Source: Diphasiastrum complanatum
Taxonomy: Eukaryota; Streptophyta; Lycopodiopsida; Lycopodiales; Lycopodiaceae
DNA length: 60,000 nt
Assembly: GCA_029204225.1 (NCBI GenBank)
Contig: CM055109.1
Span: 40,163,791-40,223,790, forward strand
Direction: 5' to 3'
Positions 8,583 to 21,200 of the stretch are shown piece by piece. The notes beneath the pieces are model-generated. The model was not told the origin of the DNA, searched no databases, and saw nothing but the letters and a program-made list of their open reading frames with translations. The first letter of the stretch is position 1. The number at the start of each line of letters is the position of its first letter. A program made the position numbers and the translations under genes.

Positions 8583-10562
8583 AATAAACTATAACAATAG
8601 TGATAAAAATCATGTTCGATCTTATAGTATCTAACTTTGAAATCATCAGTACTACAATGATTACGTAGCCAAACATTTAAGCATTGAACTATTAGACAAA
8701 TAATTTGTTGCAAAAAATTACATAAATGCATACTAGTGGTGCATGGGCCTTGGAGGGTATAAGTATACCTATTGGGCTCTCACTAGTGTATGCTTGATTT
8801 CATGACTGGTAGCCGTATGTTGCTGTTGTGATGCCTCATTCCTCTTTGAGATCGATCCATAGCTTGGGGGCTAGATTCGTTTGATCTAGGATTGGTTGGG
8901 TTGGTTTGTCCATCATCCGTTTCCTTTGTTGTTGCTTGTTATTGGCATGCTTAGAATAGGATTCTTAGTTTAGGACTTTATAAAACATGAGTAAGAAAAT
9001 GGCTTCCAAGTTCTATTAAGTGACGCAAAATCTGAAGTCAAGGAGAACGATATCAAAGTTGAACAAAACTGATCAACATCAAAGTTCAACTGAATAAGAA
9101 ACATTTTTGACATGATAAGAAAAAAATTTGTGCGCCCAAACGGGTTTGCCACATCATTTTTCTTGCTTTGACTAAATGAAAAATCAACTAAAAGTAAAGT
9201 CAACTAAGTTAAAATCAATCAACTAATATAACAAAAGCAACAAGACACTCACAAAAAAACGAGGGGGAGAGGGGTTGGTCATGCAAACGGAAGGAGGTGC
9301 CTGGATACAAAGATAGGCACCATGAGTAGCAAATTGTAGCGATGGAAGAGATATGCACATTGCAAAAAACATATGAGCAAGGAACAGCTGCACAACTGGA
9401 AAACCAATCGAGAAATGCAAACACAAGCATACAAATTGAAAAAGCGGCAAAATGCAAACAAGGGCAGAATGGGGTGGATAAACTTGGCAGCAAAGGGAGC
9501 TACCAATGGACGAGGCATAGTTGCACCGAAACGCGATTTTGGGGCTGAGCGTTTCGAAAATCGCGTTTCTGAGAAACGCGATTCTCAGCCCAGAATCGTT
9601 CCAGAAACGTTTTTAAAAAAAAATAATAAATAAAAAATTTTGAACACCTCTTCACGGCCAGAATCGCGCCAGCCGTGGAGGTGTTAATTTTTTTTGTTTT
9701 GAGCTGTAGGCATCGGATCTTGGCGTGTGGATAGTCGACAGGCATCTACTCAGCGATACGGAGGTGGTGTGCACGGTGCCAGAGGTTGAGCTTAATGAGG
9801 GGGATGTGCTACACCCAAAATAGTTCTTAAAATGATTTACTACATCCAACCATAGTTTTCAGGAACGGTACAGAATTGTTCCTAGGAACCATTCTGTATT
9901 AAACCTAATGTACCTTCAAACCGTTCCTAACAAAAATCACCTTCTTCTTTCTAAATGTAGTGGGTAAATCTGTATAAAAAAGATTGATTAGTTCAGTTTT
10001 TTGGGGGGCTAAAAAGGATTTTTGTCAAACCTTTGAAATAGGCAAAATTGATGAGCTGCTTTTGAATGTTGATAATGTGGATCCTTTATTTAGAAGCTGG
10101 ATAAAGAGAGACCCAAATCCTCTTGTAATTTTAGGATGGATTGAGAATACAGTGCATAAATGATCAATCGGTTTAAAACATGTCACAAAGTTATTTGAAG
10201 GTTGGAGAGTACAAAATGAATGGAAAAAGTATCTGTGAACAAGTATCCAGTAATGGAAAAAAAAAAACTTTGCTGGATCTCTTAGAAATGAGGTTTTAAA
10301 AGCCCTGAATTTAAAATTTGAAAGTTCTGCATGTACAAACAGAACATTCCTTACATTTTGGTATGGAATGTCATTCTATGCTTGAAATGAATTTCCTTCA
10401 TGTAGTAGAAAAATGTATTCATTTGCCGAGATGAACCTCTTACGATAGTCTCTAACCAATTTGCCTGAAAGGCAAACTTGTGCCACAGCGAAAATTTGGA
10501 ATTCTCCATAATTAAGCAGTACTCACAAAATGAAAATAAAAAATGGACATCAAAAGCCTTAC
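8583..10562. other. Non-coding DNA, probably intron 4 of the MRS2 gene
   Basis: AT-rich, with no gene recognised. The short open frames at 9215-9518 and 8970-9203 are hydrophobic or low-complexity and look like chance. A cluster of GC-richer hairpins lies at 9528-9685. The stretch lies downstream of the exon-4 splice donor (10557-10562), so it is probably intronic. No later MRS2 exon was found between here and position 1. Confidence 0.5.
9528..9685. repeat. Cluster of hairpins (GAAACGCGATT palindromes)
   Basis: Perfect hairpin AATCGCGTTTC (9559-9569), TGA loop, GAAACGCGATT (9573-9583). A further GAAACGCGATT lies just upstream (around 9528). A second hairpin has arms CACCTC/GAGGTG and CACGGC/GCCGTG at 9645-9683. 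Possibly the core of a short MITE; no target duplication found. Confidence 0.5.
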
Positions 10563-10684
10563 CTTTAATGTAAGCTCATCTAGGGCCGGATAAGCAGCAG
10601 CCTCCAACTCAGTAGCACGTGCATCCAAAAAACTGCATATGGACTCTAAGGCAACCTCCAAAGCACGAAATTCAAATGGTGAAG
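10563..10684 (-). CDS. MRS2: MRS2 exon 4
   Basis: 122 nt starting after acceptor GATGCAG. The split codon is completed and gives [20 protein letters not shown], ending ALDELTLK at donor GTAAGG. This is part of the long cytosolic helical domain. Confidence 0.9.
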
Positions 10685-13600
10685 CTGCATCATAGAACTC
10701 AAGAAGATACCACCGATTAAACAACTACTTATTGGATGAGGTGCACAATTTCTAATAAAGCATCAGAAAACTCCCTCTGCACATTTTGAATCAGCAATCT
10801 GTTATACCTTTGCTATTCTCATCAGCCTCTAGCTCCTGACCAATGTATAGCTGATCCTGAACATCATTGTGTTCCAGATTGACTTCCACACCAGATCCAT
10901 CAGTATCATGGACATTGTTTAATACGGGGAGACGTCGGGATAATTCTTCTATAATAGGTACTAAAGTGGTCAAGGTTGGATTTCGAAGAAGAACCTATTT
11001 GACAAATCAACATACGATAAGTACCAGCATCAGCTGATACAAAACATCTGAAACGGTCTGATAGCTCAAGAGACATGGAGGCCAGTTTGTAAAAGCTTCC
11101 AGGAGCTGCTGATTGAAAGTAAGTACAAGATCTCAGGCAGCATCTGAATATTGACACTGACCCAACAAGCAGTAAACCTAAATTAAAGGCATAAAGGTGG
11201 TGGCAAGGAAGAGTTTTCTGTATGGAGGACCAATTGTTGTCATGTATAAAAAGAGGAAAAATGTACCTCTTCTGCAGTGATGATGGCCTTGATATGCTGC
11301 TTCCAAACAGTAAGATGAGTTAGACTATTGCATTAAAAAGTAGGCTCTAACATGCTATTTTACATCATTGTCAATCAATGTGAGCAAAGACTCCTTAGTA
11401 AGAAAAGCTCATGCTCTTACTTTTGAAATATAAACTATGCACAAGTAATTGTTGAAACATGAAAAAGACAATCAACACTTTCATGGAGTACAAATTATGA
11501 AATCTTAGATAATCAGCTAACTCATGCATAGCAGAGACTATATGCTACAACATCCCTGTATGTTTGAAACTGTAAAAGATGATCATACTGAAAAGAATTA
11601 GTGTAGATGAATCAGATGGTTGTGATCGCAATGTCATCTTGTTCACACATTAAGAAAAGACTCATTTTCATATCGAAAAATAAAGATGTATCAGACAAAC
11701 CAAAGCAATCATTTATATGCGTGTGCCAAGCTATTAAAAATGCTGGTGCAGCATGCATACAAATCTTAAAGGTCTGCAAGAGAGAATTTGCAAGTGTGGT
11801 AAACAGCATGGTTACCATGTCATAGAACCCATCAACAACCAGCCCATATCATCTCAGAGGCCATCTTCACAGATCCATCCATTGTCTTAATACATGCAGA
11901 TACAGCATCCATCCTTATTTTACAGGTCCCATCTTCTAAAATGATACTTGCATAATCAGAATCGCATAAATACATCACAAATTACCACACATGCATTAGA
12001 AAAGAAAGTGCTTCCCTATTCTTACCATATTTTATCATGTGCAATAAGCAAACAAATCTCAGGCATATTTTCTCTCTTTTTACCTATTTACCCATTCATA
12101 GTTAGATATGTATTGACTAATTGCTGGGACTTCACTGCACAATGATCCCAATTGATCTTGTTCACTGCCACCATTCGTTATCACCTAATTCTATGACTAG
12201 TTGCATCAAATGAAAATACCCTTTTTACAACTCATGATTACCTTTTTTCCTATATCTGTTGCACCCATTCGGTGGCCAAGTCTGCTCAGCTTGCCATCCA
12301 TCTTAAGCCCATGACCGCCATTTCATCATGCCTCATAAAGTTCTTCTCAAATGTTTTGTTGCACTCAACTGCAACTAGTGCTTATCTGATAAATCACTCA
12401 TCTAACTCCAACAAACAATCCCATATCTTCGATAGACTTTCTTAAGAAAACACCTCAAAGTTTGAGCCTTCCTACCTTGACTGTTTGCATCAACATTCTG
12501 GATTCCAATAACAGACTGGATACATCAGCTCACCATCTAGCTTGGCAATTCAAGGCAAATATATGAGCATGTTCAACAATGACTTTCTAATAGACCCAAT
12601 TGAATCCCCAAGGTTGCACAAGCCATGATAACACATCCTCCATCCCAAGAACGCATAAATCTGGGATCTACACGGCCACAGTTGACACTAAGTTCTTTCT
12701 CCTTCAAGTCAAACAACCATTTGAAACAGAATTTCACTTGTTGAATGACATCTCATGCATTAAGTGCAGAGATTCTATTTTAGGAATCTCCAGTCCATGT
12801 TATGTACAATTTTTCTACATAAAATAGAGGGCACCCTGCACTGTAAATTCCATATAAATCGGCCTGTTATGTACTTTTTCCTCATTCAGTCCACCTACCA
12901 TCTAGGACTGACTCCCAACATCTACTCCTGCTTAATTTCAATCATTAATCAACTAATTTACCATTTGAGATTGTGGGAGGAAAGTCTTCATTTGATTGGC
13001 TCGCGGTCCGTAGAAAATGAAACCGCAGATGAGCTTGATCTAGCAGGTGTAGCAGGAGTAATAGAAGTAGGCCTCTCATCTTCACCAATGACAACCTCCC
13101 ACAAGCCTTTCACTATGAGTAGGTTCTTGGTCATGTAACTCCACAAGGAGTAGTTGGATCCATCCAATCTATCTTCATTGAACAAAGCTCCAAGAGCTTC
13201 ATATTCTCTTGCCATTAGAAGAGAACAAAAATCAGCTTGTAGTAGATCTGGAGAATAGCTGCAGATCTGAAAACTGAAGATCTGAACTTTTCAATAACAC
13301 AATCTACTTCAAAAAACAGCAAACAGAAAGTTGATTATGAGCAAAAATAGATCTCCAAAAGCTGCTTGAGATTTGCTCAAGGATCTATAGATAAAGGCTG
13401 ATCACCACCACAGAAAGTTGGCGCCCAACTGTAAGACCAACAAAAAGTACGCACCCAACTGCAAAGCACAAAGTGATGTAGGCACTCAACTGCAAATCAG
13501 CAAATGATGTAGGCGCCCTACTGCAAAGCCAATCAAAAAAGTGTAGCTCCCTCCTACAAGACATAAAACATGCTATGCTAATGACGATCGGATCTCCACT

Positions 13601-16600
13601 TGTAAAAATCAGATTAGAGCTGATTTTTCACGCCAAAAGGGGAGAAAGATAGCATGTAGATGGGCACTGGGCAGCAAGCATGTAGATTCCACAAAGGCTC
13701 TAATAGCATGTAGAAAATCATAAACCAAACAGCAAAGCATCAACATAATGAATCTCAAACACACATGAAGGAGGAGGTGATTGGTCGCCCTCAGAGACTC
13801 GTGGCACTCCAAGAAGAACGGCTCTATGTTAGCATACATGAATAATGAAGAAATGACACACACTTATAGCAAAACCAACATTAGGGCAATGTCCAAATAA
13901 CCTAACTTCTTCTACAAGCTTCATTAGGTCTAAACTAACTTCACCAACAAGCTACTTAATAAGAACCGGCAAGCCTTTACTTCTAAGTTAGGGTCTTTTA
14001 TTAACAACACGAGTTTCTACATGGGGGCCCAATACTAACTTGGCCAACAGAGAAATAACCAATGGTTACACATATCTCAACCTTTTGGGTCAAAGTAACC
14101 TAGAGATTTTTTATTAACATAGCATATCCATTAACATTTAACAGTGAAGGCTTTTCCTTGCAAGTACATGATAACCATAGTACATACTAATCTTATTGTC
14201 ATCATTTGAATCGTCCATGAAGAAATGTGAAGTCCATCAATCCAACCACAAAAAGAGGGAACTATTCTTCTTATCACCAAAAAAGAGATCAAACGTGAAG
14301 AGAGGATGGTGCAAAGCTTGCCTAGTTTGTGCCATGTCCCTCCACTCTTGATGCTCCCTATTATGTTTTGCCTCATAATTTGTTGTTGTGAATTATTGAT
14401 AGCCAACATACGGGCCTCAGCTTCTAGGGTAGCCATTAGAATTCATAGCCTCAACTAGCTTTGATTGGGGGATCCACAAAGAGAGGAAGAAAAGAGGAGA
14501 GCAACACTTGCAAAGGAAGAAGAAGTATAGTACACCAACCAAAGCATGTACACAAATTTCCTTGATTTCCTATGTGGTATTGTCCATGGCTGCCACAAAC
14601 TTAGAAATCAGAAGAATAATGGAATGGGTATGCAATTCAACACCCTTGCCCCTTTTCTCTCCACAAGGCATCCACGGAGGCAGCCTCACACCCAAAAGAC
14701 ACCCCCCCTTTTCTCTCCAAAAGAAAGAGGCAGTCTCACACCTCCACCCCTCCAACTTATAGTTCCCCGAGACGACTATATCAGACCTGCACACAATTTT
14801 GGGTGGGTTGCTCTAATACCAACAACCACACTGGTTGAAAACCAGCAGGTGACGATCAACACGAAACCAAACGCTCACGATCCACCCCCCCCCCCCATAG
14901 GATCCAATCCAGATCCATCCCCCGTGCCCTTGACCCCATGACTTGACAACAAGCAAGATCTAGCTTCCAGCCCTAACCACATCCCATACCACCGCCAACA
15001 ACTTTGACCTTCTCCTACCACTAGCTAACGCCATCCTAGCTATGCGAATGCCTACTACCATCCACCCAGTCCTAGGCAGATAGAATGAATGGTAACCGAG
15101 ATCTCCTACCCTTTATACCTACAAGGTAGGAGTCTGCATGCCAAGCTCATATCCCTGATTATGACAAGTAGTACATAGATTTGCGTTAAAAGCCATTTGA
15201 TTGATGATTGATGACCATTGCAACATGATTGTGATGTGAGATTATGAAATTATGAAAATCATAAATATCAAGAAAATTGTGACTATTTTAAAAATTGAAA
15301 ATAACCTATTCTCATTTACAAAAATCACGAGTACAATCCTGGAATCAAAAATATTTTAATTTCAAAATTGTGAGAATTTGGCATATTTAACTCTACAATT
15401 ATGACTCCAATCTGATTGTGATAAGGTGATTTTGAGCATTTTAATAATATGAAATAGTGAAAATGTGCTTATCTAGCTTCTCATGGAAATTGAGCAGCAA
15501 AAGGTGATGATAACAAGAATTCTGATAGTATAATTGCTACAACTTTGAATTAACAAACTAATTGCTAGAATCTTTAAAAGATCCTCTTCTTAAATGAATT
15601 CATCATCAAACCCTTATTGTCAAACTAAAAAATTAGTTAAGATATTTGTAAAAAATCTATCAAGATATAGGTTAAGAGCCACCAAAGTGGTAAGGCCTTT
15701 GTGGTATCCCCCAAGTCTTATACCACAACATTCTTGTTTCATTTGCGTATGATTATAACCAAATGGCATGTAATTCGGTTCACATAGCTAGGGACAATGA
15801 AGACTCAAACTTGAAAGACCCCTCGAAGCATAGTGGCCAAGGAACGGGAATGAGCATGGGAATGGGAACGAGAATGAGAACATCCCTAGAATAATGGGAA
15901 CGGGAATGAGAATGCCACGTCAAAATGATAACAAATAACAAAAACATATAGATTCATATCAAAATTTAAAATCTATGAAATTTTGTATTTTGAAAATTGA
16001 AATTACAAATAATATAAACAAAACAAAGGATGAATATTGTATTTATGAAATGGCACTAGTATATAAACAAATCATATGTATTATGTAAAACAGCTCTAGA
16101 TTTTTTAGTTTCCTCCTTCATTTATCTTGTTTTTAGGTCTTAGCAGAAATTGTGACCAAGGAACAAATTCCCAATCACGTTCCCAAGGCTTCCTCCTTCA
16201 TGAGACTTTGCATAACCATGACTAGGGAATGCGTTCTCAATCACATTCCCATCCCTTGGAACGTGTTCCCTGATCACGTTCCTAAAGTCACGTTCCCAGC
16301 TAGAGCAGGTCTTTGGGAATACGTGGCATGGCACATGTATATAGCCACGCCAAGGCACTATGCCTAACAGGCATGAACTTGCTCTAAGTTTCATCCAATC
16401 TTAGCGTTGTTGAAACTGTAAACTATTGAACTTTTATTTGAGTCCTCCACAACAAGTTCCCATGCAACTTGTTCATGCCACCATCTTCAAACAAAAGTTA
16501 AAACTCATTAGTGTTATCATCTTGTCAACTTGTTTGTGTTGTCATCTTGTCAACAAAAAATGGAAACAATAAATTTGATTCATCCTCCAAAGTGATTGTA

Positions 16601-17481
16601 TAATGAATTAATCATTTCCAAAAAAGAAACCGTCAACAAACAAAAGAGGATACTTTGTTTCATTCTCTTAAATGATTGTGTGACAAATTCTTTAAAATCC
16701 ATGATAGAAAATGTTGTTTATCCCCACAATGATGTTCTCATGTTCATAATGGTGATATACAAAACTTAAGGAGCTCCATAAAAGGTTCCTAACCCACAAA
16801 TTGTAATGGTAGTGATAAGTAAACAAGCGGACCGTCGTGTAAGCCTTTGAAACACATCATCATGAAGCTTCAAGCAAAACTACATTGTGCATTCAAGATG
16901 TCATTAACTATGGATAAGTCACATTGCAATAACATGCGAAAGGATGTGGACATAATGACTGGTGAACATTCATTCGGGGAAAATTAGAGACCTGTGAAAA
17001 TATCAAACAATGGATGAGTTGTTGCAACATAATGCATCTATCGTGAAAACAAGTTACATCGAGCTTTTAGAATCTTTACAAGCTTTTGGCATACAGCTTG
17101 TAAAAACTAATACTGGAAAATAAGTTGTTGCATTTCCGCAAGATGAGCCATAGTCAAATATCGACCGTGCAACCAGGAAGAAGCTACGCAGAGATCTGTA
17201 CGTGCAACAAAATTCAGCAAGATTTTGAAGGTTTCAAGGGTTACCTCTAGATTCAAAACTATGGCACGATCACGACCTAATATTGTCGAAGGATAGGAGA
17301 GAAGAGGATCCAAAATTCGAAGATCTCGAGCATGTATACCAACTCTGTGCATTACAGCATACTTGTCCACCTCTAGTGTTTTCGTTCTTCCACTTCCGTC
17401 TATAAACATCCAGCTCCGAGATGCAGCTAATGATTTCTTTCCAAGACCCTGGCCATCCATTACAAAAGAGGCCAAAAGCAT
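10563..17481 (-). CDS. MRS2: MRS2/MGT (CorA-type) magnesium transporter gene, exons 1-4
   Basis: Plant MRS2/MGT proteins form CorA-like Mg2+ channels in the plasma membrane or organelle membranes. Four exons splice without a frame break: exon 1 (17460 or 17481 to 17245), exon 2 (11296-11267), exon 3 (10994-10808), exon 4 (10684-10563). They give [36 protein letters not shown]...EELSRRLP and [20 protein letters not shown] with [12 protein letters not shown], all family hallmarks in the right order. All introns are GT-AG. The C-terminal half, with the two membrane helices and GMN signature, is not in the window: either intron 4 exceeds 10.5 kb or the gene is truncated. The paralogue number is not assigned. 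Confidence 0.92.
10808..10994 (-). CDS. MRS2: MRS2 exon 3
   Basis: 187 nt after acceptor AATAG. It begins [20 protein letters not shown] and ends in an acidic, variable loop ([10 protein letters not shown]) with a phase-1 donor GTATAA. The variable stretch is expected in this part of the family. Confidence 0.88.
11267..11296 (-). CDS. MRS2: MRS2 exon 2 (30-nt micro-exon)
   Basis: It encodes [10 protein letters not shown] exactly. The acceptor GCAG precedes CAT and the donor GTACAT follows GAG. Phase 0 on both sides joins NLE to HIK and AEE to VLL, as in the family consensus. It lies about 5.95 kb from exon 1. Confidence 0.9.
12988..13215 (-). pseudogene. gag: Copia gag N-terminal fragment in MRS2 intron 1
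   Basis: The minus strand reads [12 protein letters not shown], then [20 protein letters not shown] and VKGLWEVV, a Ty1/copia gag start. The frame then runs into a Ser/Thr-rich end and stops. The remainder of the element is absent. Confidence 0.78.
13418..13530. repeat. Short imperfect tandem repeat
   Basis: About four diverged copies of a ~35-40 bp unit with core GGCGCCCAACTGCAAAGC-like sequence (phrases such as GCACCCAACTGCAAAGC and GGCGCCCTACTGCAAAGC). Function unknown. Confidence 0.5.
14131..14436 (-). other. Unassigned coding-like fragment near a retroelement primer site
   Basis: A 101-codon open frame starting [20 protein letters not shown]; no family recognised. It lies about 370 bp downstream of a minus-strand primer site (14810-14821), in the position expected for a gag, so a retroelement origin is plausible but unproven. 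Confidence 0.3.
14810..14821 (-). promoter_or_regulatory. Retroelement primer-binding site relic
   Basis: The reverse complement reads TGGTATTAGAGC, an iMet-type site with one change. The flanking plus-strand sequence from 14822 would be LTR, but its extent is unknown. Confidence 0.5.
17245..17481 (-). CDS. MRS2: MRS2 exon 1
   Basis: It contains [30 protein letters not shown] and [10 protein letters not shown]. It ends GAG followed by donor GTAACC. Two in-frame ATGs are possible, at 17481 (MLLASFV) and 17460 (MDGQGLGKK). The second is closer to the usual family start, but the first would be met first by a scanning ribosome. Confidence 0.9.
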
Positions 17482-17508
17482 AGAGAACTGATTGCCTTCA
17501 ACACTCAA

Positions 17509-17512
17509 TCTG
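17509..17512 (-). promoter_or_regulatory. Putative splice acceptor of a 5'UTR intron of MRS2
   Basis: A T-rich minus-strand stretch (17512-17700) ends GGTTCCGCAG just upstream of the coding start. It looks like the end of a 5'UTR intron; the donor was not identified. Confidence 0.4.
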
Positions 17513-17762
17513 CGGAACCAGTGTTTGAAACAATAAGTGATGCTCTATAAGTCTAAAATCACAGCTATCAGAAATCTAAGAAATCACGAGAGACCGATAC
17601 AAAATGAATATGATGAACCAAAGATAGCAAAACAATTCCGTGAAAATAAAAGCACGGTAATTAATCTAACAAGCTCAACAGTTAGAACCGGGAACGAACC
17701 ATAAAATGACCACATGTAAGCTCTACAACTCCAAGAAAAGCTCGAAGCAAAGTGGCAGGACG

Positions 17763-18227
17763 TTAACTGATTGCGCTGTAGGCCGGATGCACTTCAAATG
17801 TAGAAAGAAAATCAGCAATAACTTGATGGAAGCGGAGAATAAATCTGAGGCTTGAATCAATTCCCGCAGGGGTAAACCAACACACGCACGGCAACGACTG
17901 CTCCAAACGTATCATACGAGGATCCAAACGTCGAGAGAGGACATGATAAAGAATGACGATGTAGGAAAATTTAGGAGCCAGGACATGGCAGATCAATAAG
18001 CGCCAAACATCCCTGCTCGTTACTACCTTTACAGATGCAGATGCCGCCATCCGATAGCACGAGACAGTACCGCTACCAGCATCCGCACGTCCGATCCGCA
18101 TCATCGAAGCTTTCTGAAATGACAGCAGCGCACAACTGATGATAGCAGCTGCCTCAACGTAACGTTGCAATTTGCATCTGCACATACTGGCATGCCCCAC
18201 CCTGCGGGATCTCCCTCATATTTATAA
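17763..18227 (-). promoter_or_regulatory. Probable MRS2 promoter and 5'UTR
   Basis: A GC-richer block upstream of exon 1 on the minus strand. TTATAAATAT (18227-18218) is a plausible TATA element about 740 bp upstream of the coding start. A 145-codon open frame in the block (18200-17763) resembles nothing known and is treated as non-coding leader. Confidence 0.4.
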
Positions 18228-18239
18228 TTTTAAGCTCGC

Positions 18240-21200
18240 CATCGTTGGATTCCCTCATGCACGTTCAGATTTTGCCACGTGGCCACTCAATTAGCCAATG
18301 AAAATGATCCAATAGATATGCACATAGCAATTAGGCCTAACCAATATGCATCTTGGTTTCAACAGCCAGAGAGCGCTCGAACCGCGGACCAAATAAACTT
18401 TAGATGTCGAGCTAACGAGCAAGAGCCAATTCTATTGGATAAGCCTAAGCAATACGACCACGTAGTCGAGGTTACAATACACACACACACACAGCCCCTC
18501 GAGTTCCATTTTTTGCTAGGTGGCATATTTGTCATTTAGACCTTTTTTGAATGGTTAACTATAAAAGTGATAAAATGTGAATGTTATGATTAAATCGAAT
18601 CGTAGCATGCTTTAAGTCATATGTGCCATTGCGTACTACGGTTGTACTATAGTAGGCCAAGTGGAATATGCTGAAAGAATGAGGTATAATGGGCCAATCA
18701 AGTAGCACCTTTGATTTCAAAGTTTGTCAAATTTGTGCTTGTAACAAATTTGTTGATATTTTCATTTTGATTTTCAAGTTCATAAGCTTCAACGTGTTTT
18801 ATGTTTTAATTGAAGTGTGGTAGATTTTTTATGAGGTTGGCTTGAATTTATTACGAGCATTAGCGGGATGGGGAGGGCTTGATTGCTAGGATATGCACAC
18901 TCCACCACCCATTTAAGGTGATAGGCTAAGGAATACACTTGAAAGGATGTAAATTGGTGAAAAGGTTAAAGGGAAGTGATAAATTACTTGAATTGGTGAA
19001 AAAGGCTAATAGAGAGTTAGAAAGGATGTAAATGTTGGATGGGAAGTTGTCCTCGCCAAAAACACCATTGTACCTTTGAGATGTTGAGATATACGTGGTG
19101 GAAAAGGGAACATCCCCATCCAAATTAGAAATCAATTATGAGATGTTGGGATTTCTTTATGCTTCAAAAAAAAAATTTAGGAACCTGATGTCTCAACATA
19201 GGTTGCTCTTATCAAAGAGACATATAGGAGCCCAATGTCTTAAAATAAGCTACTATACAAATTTGTGCCATTTTACTCAAGAGGTTGATGTGCAAGCATA
19301 ATGATGTCAGTTCAAACAATATAATTTATTGGAATAAAATAATGTGGATTTAATGATGGTGCTAGTGCAACTAGATAATTAGATATGGATGTGTAATGCA
19401 AATATTGTATATAATGATGCTAGTGCATGAAATATCATTGGAAAGAGATATGTTTCAAGTGGAACATGACATGTCCCATGTTACATCAACAAAAGCCATA
19501 ATGTGTGTCAACTCGAAAAATACATAGTGGAAATTGAGTTTGGGAACCACCAATACCTATGACATGATGGTGTGATCTAGTTTCTTCGTGTACATGTATT
19601 TGGGTGTAATTTTAATCTTTGAAAATTAACAATCCTCATGAATGGAATCTCGAAAATACACAGCGTTAATGAATGCACAACTACAAATCTCTACGTTTAT
19701 CCATGTGAGACACTACACTTACTTATTTTCGGGGATTGTGGAAAAATTTAGTTATAACAAAAATCCACTTGGCATCATGGGACGCTTGAGCATTTACTTG
19801 CCAAAAGGCATGCATTATCCACATCATACTAAGATCAAAATCAATATAGATAATACTTTGGATAAGATGTATATACATCATGGACATTTATCTTCTTGTG
19901 GATAATCCACTCACAATCCATGGAATTTCTAGAGAGTTAAATATCTAGATATGTGTTCATAGACTATCCTCAGACACGTGGAGTGGATAATTACCAAGAG
20001 ATTGCAATGAGCAATCAGTGATTGGAATCTTTATTAAGCGATCGCTCAGATCAAGAGGTGATTCCCAAGAGTCTTTCATAGTGATATGTATACTTGAAGA
20101 GACCTCAACAACCTTGTCTTTCATTGTGGAGTTAACGTGGATAATTCAAATAATATACATGGGGACGAATGGACATTATCATAGTGTAGTGAGTTACTAG
20201 ACTGAAGATGGACCACCAACACATTTCAGTATAGAGTGGACATGTGGGCATAATAGAAGCTTAGGAATGCTGAAGGGATTGTTGTCATAAAAATTTGAAG
20301 TCATTCATAGAGTTTGATTGTATATAAGTAACATCTAGCACGTTTTGTTTAGAACTAGTCTACTTTTTTTAGGAATAGTTAGAGTTGCATTTTGGCCAAG
20401 CAGCATTAACTCTTGTTTTTGTGTGATGGATGTGTATTGTGTGCTAAGTTTATGTTTTGAATTATAATAGTTTCTATCCCAATTGTTGTCAACTCAAATA
20501 CTAATAGATTATGTGGCATGTGTCGTCTATAAGAAGCATCCAGATAACAATGTTGTGTATTGAATAGGTAATGCTGCAAATTACCTATCTGACGATTTCG
20601 TTGAAAAACTTAGCTTTCTTAACAATTTTAGAAAAGTGGGTCAAATTTTGAGACTCTTAAAAAAAATTTAGCCAAAATATGAATTTAAATTTCAATAAGT
20701 TACAAGATTGAGACCATAATTCTTATTAGCTAATTCATAAACAAGAGTCTTGAAACAAATAGCACGCATCTCAAACAAACAAACGAAAGCTATACTATAG
20801 ACTTTCTGTTGTACTTAAAATATACCAAAATTTAGCATATCAATATTTGAAATAGTAAATGCAAACATAAGATCATTTATTTGGTATATTAAAATTTAAT
20901 TGGCATTGAGAATAGAATGTTATATCTACAATGTAAATAGCAAATATGTTTATTTTGAAAGAAGGTCTCCATAATGCAAGTAGCAACAACAAACACAATT
21001 TAAATACTTCATATTGAAAAATATTACATGATAATTGATTCATAAAACTTATTAACCTATAATTCCTTAGAAAGTAAAATAGCTCTAAAGAGTTGTGTAA
21101 TTAAGTTCTCTCAATTTGCTTCTAAATTCGGTAAAACGAGTGAACAATTTGTTTCGATGACTCTCATAACACTCAACATAACATAACGTAGGTTAATTTC

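Larger units (their letters stand above)
11297..17244 (-). other. MRS2 intron 1 (about 5.95 kb) with transposon relics
   Basis: Bounded by donor GTAACC (17244) and acceptor GCAG (11297). It holds a copia gag relic (12988-13215), short tandem repeats (13418-13530), an unassigned fragment (14131-14436) with a retroelement primer site (14810-14821), and clusters of GGGAAYG/CRTTCCC motifs (15835-15915, 16150-16310). The rest, including 11300-12980 and 14950-15830, shows nothing recognisable. Confidence 0.8.

Noticed and set aside
9215-9633. Several overlapping short frames on both strands
   Set aside because: No motif, overlapping on both strands and within a presumed intron.
13400-13560. CRISPR-like array
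   Set aside because: Only about four imperfect repeats with no regular spacers, in a plant intron.
17763-18200. 145-codon minus-strand frame upstream of MRS2
   Set aside because: No recognisable domain, and it lies where promoter and 5'UTR are expected.
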